NCBI RefSeq assembly: GCF_022539665.2
Contig: NC_081331.1
Location: forward strand, 1,274,501 to 1,338,500
Length of the DNA stretch: 64,000 nt
Origin: Daphnia carinata
Lineage: Eukaryota; Arthropoda; Branchiopoda; Diplostraca; Daphniidae
Reading direction: 5' to 3'
The translations under genes were made by a program, and so were the position numbers. Shown here piece by piece: positions 38,985 through 51,200 of this stretch (within the stretch, counting starts at the first letter, position 1; every line of letters begins with the position of its first letter). The notes beneath the pieces were generated by a model. The model ran no database searches and was not told the DNA's origin. It saw only the letters and a list, made by a program, of their open reading frames with translations.

Positions 38985-41668
38985 TTAAATGAAATCGTAG
39001 CCAAAGAGCTTCAGTTGGCCGCCGAAAGGTAGCGTGAAGGAGAAGATGGGGAACGAGTAGAAGATGAAGCCCAAATAGGGCACGTAGGGTTCCAGCTCTT
39101 CAGCAACTTGCCGCGGTGACCGCTGGATGGAGGCAGAGCATGCGGAGTCCCCGGATATGCCCGTGGAGGAACCGTCCTTATGGTCGGCCATGTTGCATCC
39201 TCCACCGTCGGCTCCTCCCATCTTCTTGGCTTCCTCGGAGGGGACGGACGGCGCATCGCCGGTTGCTGGTGTTGCTGCAACAGCAGATTCATCGATTGCC
39301 TTTTGGCCATCAGTGACGGACAGCCGTGCGTCTGGAAACATATACACAAGCAAACGTGACATGAAAAGACGATAGATGACGTGCCGCCGTGAAATGAGAT
39401 TTCCGTCATCTTTGACGTGTGCAACGAAAGACTTTCCAACCAATATAAAAAATGCGAATACCATCACAGAGATTGAAGGAGAAATAAAAATCTGAAGTCG
39501 CTTTTTCTGTGTACTATGATCCCACCCCATAACAGAGACAATCCTGTTTGTGAGACGTATACATGAAGTCCATTGGGTTAACACGTCGAGCAATAGAGGA
39601 AGCCATTGACGTCCTATGTATTTTTGTCCGATATTCGTGTTTGACTTCTTTCGTGTCGGACCCACTTTCAGGGTAGATATACACAGAAAAAAAATGTGTT
39701 CATTTTCGAACATATTCGAGATGGAGATGAGGAATGATTATATAAGTGGGAGAGGGAGAAAAAGAACTGATTACCTCGTCGGAGTCGTCGGAGATTGTAC
39801 TCAATTTCAAGGATGTCCCACAGCCGCAGCAAAGGATTGTTGCCATGACGATTGGAGCGCTCTGTTTCTCCATGACTGGCCTTTTCATCTTTGTCGTCAT
39901 CTCTTATATTGAATAAAAAAATATTATCGATTTAAAAAATAAATTTCATTTCTGACCGAAATGAACCTGTAAAAAGTTTCGTAGAGAAAACGGGGGTCGT
40001 TGAGAACGAGTTGGGATTCGTTTTCTTCCTGGCGAACGTCCGCGGTGTTCGATCCGTGACGAATGCGACGTATGACTCCGATCACATTCCACGCGATTTC
40101 AGCAAAAGTCTCACCAATGTTAGATCCGCTGGTTGCCGACGAACAGGACGGAATGGAACATAAGCACATCAGAAAAATGACACATCTTGATGGCAAACGA
40201 GTTTTCCTTTTGCTCATCTTTGTCGAGTGTTACGCAGCGTATGACGGTTGGTGTATAGCTTTGTTGGATTTACTTATTCCTTTCTCTTTCTGTTCACTCT
40301 TTTTATTTACCCGCCTTCATTACCTTTTGCATCGTCGATGTGAGTGATAGGCTCTGTAAAGGAATCCATCATCGATATGTCGGCCAAGGCGAATGGTTGG
40401 TCTTTCGCGAATAATCTGGGACACAACAAGAACTTCGTCGTCCCTAATTGCAATTTGCGTTTACGTCTGACCTATTTGCAGTAATATTGCCATGAGAGTC
40501 ACGAAGCATCGGCCGTTATTCTACGTGGCTGCCTAATTTTTCAGCGATGCTTCTCAGAAAATCATGATTCGATTGGACGAGCGCAAAGGTTTTTAGCAAA
40601 TTCTCCTTTTAATTTGATTGGATGTCTGCGAAAGGCTTTTTCAGACGTGCTCTTCAACAAAGTGAGACGACGTCATCGTTATTCTAGCAGAACCGCAGCA
40701 AGTCTCCTGGAACCAAATTATCCAAGAATACTAACGAATCTTTTCTCCATAAATCGATGGCTTGCTCTTCATTATCCCTCCTCATTTGCAGTCCTTGGCT
40801 CGTTACATGATCCGCTGGTGGCTGGCACTTAACATATTTCCACGTTTTCCGTAGATGAAGAGAAAAATAAATAAATAAGAAATTTGGCTTTATGACAAAT
40901 TGCTGTCGTTGTTATACTCAACCTTCTATAGGATGATAATTGTTCTACTCATTGTTGTCATCTAGTACTTCCCTCCAGCGTGTAATCTACTACGAGGGCT
41001 GATATAGCCTGCCACTCTTTGATAGCTGGCTATCTATTTCAATCCCGTGAGACATTTTTCGGATATGGGTGACACTTGACACATTAGTAATGTGTTGGCA
41101 TTGACTGATTCGATATCATCAACGTAGGAGATGTACTTACATCATTTAGCATCTCCGTACTCGACTGTTTCTCAAGGGATTGCCGGGCTAATCGGTAGCT
41201 AAAGCGAACAATTCTTTTCGTGTGCCCATCAAGCTTATCGCTTAACAATGGTGTGATGTTCGTGTTAAACAGTAATGAAAATATTAAGTAAAAAATACTG
41301 ATATTAAAATCTATAGCGTCCCAGAATACATGTTGATATTGTAGTCATATGCAGTCATATGCGCTTAACTGCCATCGGGCATCATAGAGGATTATTCAAA
41401 AAAGATGGTAATATTGAAGGAAACATTTGAGCCCAAAATACTGTGCAATGCCTGCATAAATGCGCAAGTGTTCTATAGTCCAAAAGTTCGGTCGCGTCAA
41501 TGGTGCAGACAAGCACAAAATCTTGAAGGCCAACTCGAATGCGTGGAGAGGGAAAGAAGGTCGTAGCGTCTAAACCGTAAAGTCCCAACCTTTAGCTTTC
41601 CAGTAGAGCAGCCCTAGCATCTTATCGCTGGTGCTCAAGTGAAGATCAAGTCCGCTCGTCGTTCTTTG
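38985..41668 (-). CDS. Unidentified multi-exon gene, C-terminal part
   Basis: Seven exons form a fully phase-consistent chain: 41668-41590, 41310-41141, 40605-40525, 40471-40311, 40128-39967, 39902-39775 and 39331-38985. All have GT-AG introns, the shortest 53 nt, and the frame ends at TAA 38985-38987. The pieces read like protein, for example SGLDLHLSTSDKMLGLLYWK, DGHTKRIVRFSYRLARQSLE, FAKDQPFALADISMMDSF, FAEIAWNVIGVIRRIRHG and LRLWDILEIEYNLRRLRR. A hydrophobic stretch sits near the start of exon 41310-41141 and another (LGFIFYSFPIFSF) near the C-terminus. I do not recognise the family. N-terminal exons should lie between 41.7 and 45.2 kb but were not found. The weakest boundaries are the acceptor at 41310 and the donor at 40310. 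Confidence 0.55.
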
Positions 41669-41850
41669 CTTGCAGTGGGGAAAAAAGGAGAATCAGGACG
41701 TTTGAAGCGAAAAATTCTTTTTACAAATGTTTAAGTATGAAACGCCATTTTACCCCCGTTCCTTTATTGACAACCTCTGTTTCACCATTGATTTAGGATT
41801 AAAGTTTATGAGCTACTTAAGTTCAAAGTAGTTGGGATAAAAAACGACTT

Positions 41851-42095
41851 TGATCCCGTTTTATTCAAAACGCAGCTAACCGGAGCGGAAAACTAATATT
41901 TTATTCGGGATCAGCGTTTAGTTTTGGTTATAACACAGTTTCCTTAAATTTCAAGTCAGATTTTCAAGTCTTTTTTTATAGGTATAAAACGTCAGGCTTA
42001 AAGTGAGGCATATTTCGTTTTTTTAAAACTCACATTTGACTACAGCAAACTATACTTGATTTCGATTAAAAATCAAGTGAGTATCACGAAAATGG
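41851..42095 (+). repeat. Dispersed repeat, copy A
   Basis: It shares an ordered series of blocks with 54441-54701: CCCGTTTTATT, then TAATATTTTATTC, then a GGCTTAAAG-like block, then AGCAAACTATA, then GATTTYGATT, and finally AAAATGG. Spacing is similar and the orientation is the same. Many differences between copies indicate an old, decayed family. No coding capacity or terminal inverted repeats were recognised. Confidence 0.7.
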
Positions 42096-44695
42096 TTTTA
42101 AGAAAATAATAGTTTTCATTTCATTTATTTACGTCACAAAGATCCGCACATGTTAACGCCAATAGTGACGTTCTGTAGCTGAAAGAGTTTTTCCTATTTT
42201 AGTTGTTTAGCTTTGATGTTATGAGGAGTAACGTGTTCTACATTTTGTTTTTGTTTCTTATTTCGTTCATTTAATAGACGGACAGTATCACAAACGAACC
42301 GTGGAAATGAAAAGGACGCCGTCTCCCGACCGACATCTCGCCAAGTCGAGTCGTCACGCTCGCACGTTTCACGCAGACCTATGCTATAGACAGTAGTCGT
42401 GTATGTACATAAATGGAACTAGCACTCTACTCACATCAAATGTTACATCAAGCCGCCTTTTTACTGCTCTCCATATCCTTTCAAATGTCTCTTTTTTCAA
42501 ATGATTTATTTGAAAATATACAAGAACAGTTTGAATTCAAACTTCCCATGTTCAGAAGCGTTTCTTTCCATTTGTCGCCCCTTCTGGTGGTACATGAGAA
42601 CTGGAACATTTTCCCCCCTTATATACTAAAATCATTTTGTAGCATACAGTGAATGGATGGTGAAATGTAGTTCTTACTACCAAGGGCCAAAACATCCATT
42701 ACGAAACAAACGAAAAACCCTGCGTTTTGCCTCTACACTATATGGGTACATAAAGATATCTATTTTCTTTTCTCTTGTATTTGCCTTCTTCTATAACGCA
42801 AAAAAAAAAAAGTTCATCAATGTGAAAGAATTGTACAGAGGAGCCGGAACTCGCTTCAGCTGGCCAGAGATACCCTATACAAGCATGGTGAAACAAGCAT
42901 TGAGCAAAAGTTATATAGGCGATAAAGTTTTAGAAAAAAGAGAACAAACGAAAGTAGCCCCTCCCTTTTTGCAGTGTGTATAGTACGTGTGTTACGTCTA
43001 TATATATATATGTGTGTATATATGTGCACATGTGGTACAGTACAACAGCAACGCGTCGGGTGCGCGCCGAGGGTATTGATTGATCCCGGGGACGAAAGTT
43101 TGCTGCTGCTCTTGCGCTCGGGATGTTGGCACGGATTAAAGAGAAGGAGAACCCCACCAGCTCTTAACGCCCGTCGCCGTCTGTCTTCATGTGTATATAT
43201 GCGCCTATATCGGGCCGGGGTGAAAGAGATGTACGTTGGTTGAATAACAAAATAAGGAGCAACTCTCCACGATTGAAGCTCTGCAGTAAGATTGTCCCAT
43301 CTTTTAACTGTGATGTAAAAATATATCAAGAAAAATTTCTTTGCAATTTTTTTTCTTTTTCTTTGGTGAAAATGGAAAGGCAATTCTTTTTCGGAAGTTA
43401 AAAGCGCTATATATACAACTTAACAAGTCTCCCAAGTGCAGAACATTCGGACAAAGAAATGTAGAGGTCATATCTCTAACATTTAGAGTGGAGTTTGATA
43501 AATGATGGGATCGTACAATAATATCGCGTAAAAGAAAGAAAAAGGAATCAAATGTTTGTTTACCAACACACACGCCAACTCTGGCCGTTTGTCATACTGT
43601 GCGATTTTGTTTGCTTCTGATATACGAAATGGAAACGGTCTGAGGAAATTATTGCCTGACGTAGACTAATTATTATGATCCTGCATTTTAGCTTGTTTGT
43701 ACATGTGGGTCCACATTTTAAACGCATCAATTTGACACTCGCTTGATAAAGAACAAAATAGGGAGAATGAAATTAACATTTTCTTTGGCCTGCCAATGTG
43801 GACCAATCTAATGCCGAATGCATTTGCAATACGAATGAGAACCAGTAGCTTGCTGAATAATTAAACACATCGCAGGGTACATATGCAGATGATTTGCTCG
43901 TATATATATAAAAAAATAACATAGAAAATGAAAAGAAGAGTGTCGTCATTATGTATATAACCTGCTGTATCATCATTTTCATAGCCATCATTTGACGTAC
44001 AAGAACACAGCTGCAATTTGGCACAAAATGAAGAAACATTGAAACACGGAAGAGAGTGTCAACCAAGTATTCTTTTTATGTTTTGTTTGTTTGTAATGCA
44101 CACTGCTGTTTTCAAAGGAGGTGGGTCATCTTCTGCGGGAAAAAATACTTGTTAAAAATGAGTATGCTACAATGCCAGTTCTTGTCCACCATACATAATG
44201 TAAGTATTTTTTTCTTCGACATCTAAAATAAAGATTTCAAAACTTTGTCGAGCAGTAGCAAGCATACATGTCACACAGTTTTTGAAGTCTTATTTCTTAC
44301 TGCATGTCAGCATTAAAGTTGGGCGGGCAAAGAAAAAAGGAGGAAAAAAAATTATCCGACAAGATCACATCAATGCGTCATGAACACCATCATCATTGAA
44401 CGTCCAAACAGGGAGCGTGGGAGCTTAAGGATCTCTTCATGTCGAAAGACACAGCAAACATTGATCCATCTACAAATGTCTCGTATATAATCGGATTGTT
44501 TTTCGCTGTCTTTTTCTCTTTCAGAATAATAACTTCCTTGCGTGGCATGGTGTGTTTATTTAACACACACAAGTAAAGACAGAGTGACGGCGATGAACAG
44601 TCGATACGAATGTGAATACAAACCGAAGCACCTAATAATCTACCAACTAAAAACATGAGTGGGACGAGAAAGTATGAGTCAAAACAGAAAGGGAT

Positions 44696-44707
44696 GGGGG
44701 GGGGGGG
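44696..44707. repeat. Poly-G tract
   Basis: A run of 12 G residues about 560 nt downstream of the beta1 receptor stop codon, in presumed 3' flank. Confidence 0.9.
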
Positions 44708-45262
44708 ATAAATACGCAAGTGAAATAAAAAGCCATCACCAACACGGCAGAGAGTTGCAAACATTTCTTTGAAACTTGATGTACTGTATACATGAACGAG
44801 TGTGTGTTTAAATACCCAAATACAAGGAAGAGGAACAGTGGTACGGAAGAGAACAGAGACATGGTAAGGGCTTTATTTCGAGTGCTTTTGTTTCCTCCAA
44901 TGTTATTGTTTTTCGTTATATTCTGTACACGTGGAAAACAAAACGCCACGAGGAGAGAAAGGACAGATAAACGAGTGGGGAATCATTGGCAGCCAGACAA
45001 AAAAAACGGGTTTTGAAAAAAAAAAAAGAAGTCGATGGGTTTTTGAATATGACAACGCAAATTACGCACACGCATGACGGTGGGGGGATGAGAAGACTAG
45101 TTATATCATGTATTAATATACCAAAGAAAGGGATGATGGGATTTGACTATGTAAAATGCAACAACATGGAAAAAGATGACGTACTGTTTGGGGTAAGAGT
45201 GGGATCTCTCGCTCGTTTGCTCGTTGACTTTTTGGGGTTAACCGTTCGTACTAATTGCGAAC

Positions 45263-48200
45263 TTAGCCGGTCTCCCACCGATACATCTGTACGACCTTAT
45301 CCTGGTCGACGTATTCGAAGATGTGAGGGGCGTTGATGAGGATGCCAATGGTGCCGGCCGTCGTCACGGCGAAGAACACGTACAACTGCAGACGATCGAT
45401 GACCATGGCCACGTACTTCCAGTCTTCGCGAATCTGTCAAATATCAAAAATTAACTTAAAAAATTAAGAAAAAAAAGGACAGAAACGAATGCTATACTGA
45501 CCTGCGTGTATTCGTCTTCGTTTCTCAGATGCTCGGCGATAAACTCGACAGCTTCGGTGGCTTTATATGCCTCCGGAGTGAGTAGGAGCGTTTCGGGCGG
45601 TTCGAGCACTTCGCGGCTGCCGATTGCAGCCGACCGTTCGTTCAGATTCATGAGTTCCTCGTTGGACGAGGTGGCGTGCAGTCGTTCGCAGCAATGCGGA
45701 TCGTGATGTTCACGCTCTCTTTCCCGCAGCTGTTCGCTGTTCTGTCGGCTCATCCGGCAGTCGGGATGATGCAAGTCGGCCAGTTCCATCACTTCCATTT
45801 TTCCTGCCGCGCCGCCGGCTGAAGGGTAAGGAAGCAAAGGCGGAGGTGGTGGAGGCGGTGGAGGAGGTTGACCCATGCCGGAAGAAGAGGTGCTCATCCC
45901 GCCGGCCATACTCATGCTCATACCCATACTGGTCGTGCTAGCCGCAGTTGCTCCTCCGCCGAAATTGCCGTAGCTGCCGTAGCCACCGGCCGGCGGCTCC
46001 ATCATCCACCGGAGGCGCGTTTTTTTAGGTCGTTTCATCAAGAGAAGAACTGGCAAATATTTAAGGAAGACCACCCGGATCCAGTTGGGCATGCGGTGTG
46101 TCCGCGGCCCCCTGAAGTTCCAGTTGATGATGACGACGGTGACGAGGATGGAGAGCGTGTTCATGATGAAAGTGAATAGGAGATACTTGGCGATGAGCGG
46201 GAGGACGAGCGAGGTGGGCGGCAAGATCTTGGAGACGAGCAGGAGGAACACGACAAGTGAGAGGAGAATACTGATGCCTAGCGTCACCTTCTCGCCGGCC
46301 TCGGCCGGTAGGTAAAAGACAAGGACGCAAAGGAAGGAAATGAGGACGGTCGGCAGGATCAAGTTGACCGTGTAGAAGAGCGTCTTCCGCCGGATCGTGA
46401 TGGAGAACGTGATGTCCATCTGGGTCGGCTTCGTGTGGTTGTGGACGTTGCGCTTGCCCGGCACCTCGATGATGTCCCACGTACCGGATTTCCAGTAATC
46501 GGATAAGTCGACGTGATGCTTGTCCAGGTAGAAATCCAGCGACACCTGGTCGCCGTTGAACGTCCACGAACCGAATTTCAGGAGACATGTCTGCTGGTCG
46601 AACGGGAAGTACGTCACGTCGATCGTGCACGAACTCTGTGTTTCACGCCGTCATTTTATTCCGTTCGTTTACAAGGATTTGGTGAATTTCTATTGTCAAT
46701 GTTTCGTACCTGATAGATGGCGGGAGGCACCCAAAGGACTTCACCACCGGAATAAATGAGAATGTTGCATTTGTAGCGAACTTCGTAGTTGCCATCGGCG
46801 CTGAGATCGGTTTCAGAAAAAGACAAGTATAGTTTAATCAGTGCCTTGCGTGAAACGTCGAAACTTGTATCTGTTTACTTGAAACTCAAGAGCAATTTCA
46901 AAAATCAACATTGACTGTTCTGCGGGATTCTTTTTTTCTTTTCTGCTTATTTGTGTTGTCATTGTGTCAAAGTACCAAGCAAGGCACTTTACACGAATGA
47001 ATTCGACAGTATAAAAGATGCGGTAGAATGAAATATCGGATTGGAAGGACCGCAAGACGCAATGTCAACTGCGAAAGCCTTATCGTGTTTATCCACGTGG
47101 TTCGTTACTTATTCGCCCTTCTCTTTCTATTACCTACTTTTGGCTTTCTAGCCTTTTTTTCCCTTCAGTGTAGCACACCAATAAACTATTACACATCCCT
47201 TCTGTGAGAGACGTGTGGGTGGGAGAAAGCAAAAGGAAATTTATTGAAGACGCGGAAGGGAGGAGTCAGGAAGGTCAAAATCGATACTACAGCGAGGGAG
47301 AATAACGACGAGCTACGAATATTTACAGGGCAATAGCCCTACTCAGAGGAGTTATATAATATTTAAAATATACGACACATCCTTAATCTTATTGCGTTTA
47401 TACACGCATACATGCCATATTTCTTTCCCACTACGCTATGCAAGCTACCGTTCGTTACATTGCAACTGGGTGACAGAGCCATCGCAAATTCCATAACTGA
47501 TATTTATGCATTTTCATTTCTGCTTTATTCGGTTTCTTGTGCCTCAAGTGTTATCAGTTTTTCTAACGCATATTCTGAACGATGCTTGCTGTCCAAAAAA
47601 AAAAATGGAGGAACCACAATGGTACAAGAATAACCATAGGGAATGATTGCGTTTACGTTTCTGTTTATCAAAGTTCAAAGAACAGAACTGCGTGATGTTG
47701 TTTGGAAGCGAACGATCACAAGGTGATGGTAATTTTGAGGTACGAAAAGCCGAAACCATTGTTCCTCCTTTTTTTTTTCTTTTTTCTTTAGCCACCCAAA
47801 TTTAACTGTGGACTGAAAGGCAAAAGGATACCAACAGCAATGGAGAGTAAAAAAAAAAAAAAATTCAATAATTGATAGGGTTGAATAGGGTTTCCTCTTC
47901 TAGCGGAATCACGCAACAAAAAAAAGCTAATAACACAAATCAACCGACCATGAAGATACTTCCAAAAGCTCGCATTCCCACTTGTTCTCTATGGATTTTT
48001 TCATTCTATTTCGCTTGCAAGGCTTTGCCCACTTTGCGCGCCCATTTCATCGAAAAAAGGTTCCAATTCAGCCCATTACGTTTTGTCACAAGTTTCAGCT
48101 TGAAGGCGTTTCAACCATATCGTTCTTCTGTAACTGATGCGCAACTGAGTGCCAGCAATCGATTCAAAACCTATGAGGGCCCTCTTAGGAAGGAAAGTCT

Positions 48201-51200
48201 ACCAATCTTGCCTCTCACCAACAGTCGGCACTACATTCGTAATGTAATAGCCGGAGATGGCACAACAGCAAATCGGGATCCACACATCACAGAAACGAGG
48301 AAAAACAAGGGCACGGTCTTCCCACGAAAATAGAGGCTTACTTATTAAAAAGTACGATGTCGGGCTTCCATACGCGATCCGGCGGCAAGCGAAGAACGTT
48401 GATACCACCGTAATCCGCCACGTCCCACTGCAGTTGATAGTCCTGCCAAGTCTGGTTTAATGAACGGGAAAAAATGAGATAAAACGGTGTTGAACGAGTC
48501 AATCAGGTCAACACGACATCAGCCATTGATCATATTCCAATTTCGTTACGAATGATCCGTGTCGCCCGAAAGGTAACGGAAACGTAACGACCCAACTATA
48601 GAAAACGGCATTGAAAAGAGAACTTACCACTCGGAGCCAAACGTTGGATTTCATCACCTGGTTTTTTTCGTTCTGCATTCAAGGAGACAAGAAAACGTCC
48701 AAGGATTATGGTCAATCACTTATGCATATATTGATAAGTGTACTTACGACGCTGATGAGCTGCGTGAATGTGAGTCCAAATTTGACTTCGACTTTCATGC
48801 TCATGTTTTGGACAGGCCGAACCAGCTTGTTGTAGCCGCGGAAGAGGTCGCGAACCAGCCGTTCCTCGTCTTCCGAACAAGATCCTATGTGCACACGTGT
48901 TAAAAGTAAAATAGCAAAAATTCTGGTTAAAGTAAAAAGAAACTACAATAGTTTTTGTAACGACCATTTTCGGCAAGCGAAGCGATCGATCGATTTCTTT
49001 CTCAGAAATCGATGGTTTCTTTATTTTGATTGACTTGCATTCTGTGGGCTTGCTTTTTCCCGTTTATGCTAGGGAAGCTGCATGAATGTGTGTGATCTTG
49101 TGAAGGTGATGACGTACGTCAACCTTCGAGTGTATACTAACTGCATCCACTGTTTGCATGCAAATATGCGTGTATTCCGAGTTCCGGTTCGTTGGACAAC
49201 GTCCATTACTTTTGCAACAACAGACGGTTGAATGGGTTTTTTCCTTTCGATGGCCATCGCTTATGATTGATGCAGACGTATATACGACTAGCCAACGTTT
49301 CCCTCTTATTAATACATACATCGGAGCTATATAGCGAAGGGGTATGTGGGACTCGATTCGAAGAGATGAAAGTCGATTGTTTCCCTTTAATGCCCGGTGA
49401 TCCTACCAAATAGGAGGCGGAGAGATTCTGGGACTACATCATCATGTATGTATTCAATGGTCCTACGTCTTTGCTCGAAATTTTTCCCTGTCGTCCTCTT
49501 CTTGTGTCTGTTTCATTCGATCGTGACAAAAGCAAAACTTCGCCCTCCCATAAAAATATGTCAGTCCATATAGCTGACAAGCCATAACTGGTACGCAACG
49601 CGGAATACGAAATTGCAGAGAGACGTCACTCATATAATGGGACTAGGGGGTTGTGTCTACGAAGATATATGGATGTGCCATTGTTTGCAGTCTATGTGTG
49701 TGCATCTATCGATTTCAACTTTAGCTGCAAATACAAACGCTAAGTTGACCAGAACATCCAACTTGTGGTTCGGAAACGAACGTGCAACTCCATCGGCCAA
49801 AAGAGTTGACTTTCTGCCAGCGAGCAGCTGCAAGTTAGGGACGCTAAAGAACCCTTAGTGTTAACGCACGATCAACTCGCTGAATGTCTCAAGTTTCCAC
49901 TTGTACTTAGGTTTCACCTGTTTCTTAATGAGCTTATTTTTCAACGTGTGTCACATTTGGATTCTGCAAAAAAAACAAAGGCATCTCCTGTTCAGGGGAG
50001 TTGCCTTCAGATGAAGCACTACAACCTGGAGCTTTTGTTTTGGCAGAAGAAATGTCTAGAGTCGTGTAAAAAATACCAATCAAGCCTGAAAGAGAGTCGT
50101 CAAGAGAATCTTAGTCTAAAAGAATCGCGGTATTTGTTTTTCCATTCGATATTGGTTTTCTTTCATCGTTCGTTTCCTCTTCATCTCGCTCGGACCGATC
50201 GATATTTTCGGAGATCCTTCGGTTCTCTGCACTTCCAGCAGCTTCGGCAGTGGCCTTTTTTTCCTTTTTCCGGCAGGCTCTATCGCTTCGTCTGAATGGA
50301 TTCACCAAGTCTAGTTGGACTCCACTGTTTCTTTTCCTCCTTCTTGCCTGCTTTCTACATCTGCGTTGATTGTAGCCTTACTTGTGTTCCTGTTTATGTA
50401 TAGCTCGCGATCTCCCCGTGTTCTTTTAGCCTCCCCTTTTGTCGCTTTGCTTTTCCCTGAAGTTTTGTTTGTACACACGTGAGCAAGCAAATAAAAAAGG
50501 AAAATAGAAAACAAAAAAATGTATATACTACTACATGTAACGAAATAAAGATAAAAATGATAAGCAAAGAAACGACGTCAATATTTATTGAACGACTGAA
50601 AAACGCAATGGCTCTCGCATCTCATCTGTCTCGACGTTCCAATTTTTTTTTTATACTTACGATCCATCACATCCATCTGAACTGTTGGTAGGTATAGAGA
50701 GCTATATCTATAGACAATTCGGCTATGTAGACAGCGTAGCTATTTACGCTATTGATTTATTTCTTTGTTTGACGTGGCTGCAAACGTTTGCAGGATCCAC
50801 AGACGCGGAAAAGACGTGGTCGCGGTCGTCGTAGCAAAATGGGATCCAGCAGATTGCACAGTTTTTTGTTTTCAATTTATCGGATGGTCAGAGCTTAATT
50901 CGTCTTTTCATTTTTGATTAGACCAAACTGGCTTTTTTTTTTGGCCTTCACAAATTGTACCTTAATACCCTCGCTTAGTGAAAGCAATCTGTTCCAACGT
51001 AGGAAGGAAATAATTACTTTTCGCTCGTATTGAACGTTAGACCGATGAGCAAGGTATTCGACGTTTATTACGTAATAGTGTACGCCTCTTGTTAATGATG
51101 GAACGTCTCATCTCTGCTTCCATTTTTCATTTAACATGAACGAGTTAGCGTGTTATGACGGCGAGCGCACCGGCACGTAATGCTGGATATGGAATCTCGT

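Larger units (their letters stand above)
41669..45262. other. Spacer between unidentified gene and nAChR beta1
   Basis: It should hold the 5' exons of the unidentified minus-strand gene and the 3' UTR of the beta1 receptor gene. I see a dispersed repeat copy (41851-42095), a TA-rich tract near 43000, a poly-G run and A/T-rich sequence. The open frames on both strands lack domains and good splice context. Confidence 0.4.

Noticed and set aside
39011-39439. 142-aa minus-strand frame rich in Pro/Ser/Arg
   Set aside because: It overlaps the last exon of the unidentified gene in another frame; the chosen frame fits the phase of the preceding exon.
40472-40524. Apparent exon MLRDSHGNITAN before the FAKDQPF segment
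   Set aside because: An in-frame stop precedes it. Treating 40472-40524 as a 53-nt intron gives a cleaner, phase-consistent join.
45868-46179. Plus-strand frame with HTHAHTHT-type residues
   Set aside because: It is antisense to the beta1 exon and created by its low-complexity stretch.
46061-46630. 189-aa minus-strand frame within the large beta1 exon
   Set aside because: It is an alternative frame of a conserved M1-M3 coding exon; its Arg/His/Pro-rich composition is the shadow of G+C-rich codons.
49858-50295. 145-aa plus-strand frame in beta1 intron 1
   Set aside because: No recognisable domain, F/S/L-rich second half, and an overlapping frame on the other strand is equally open.
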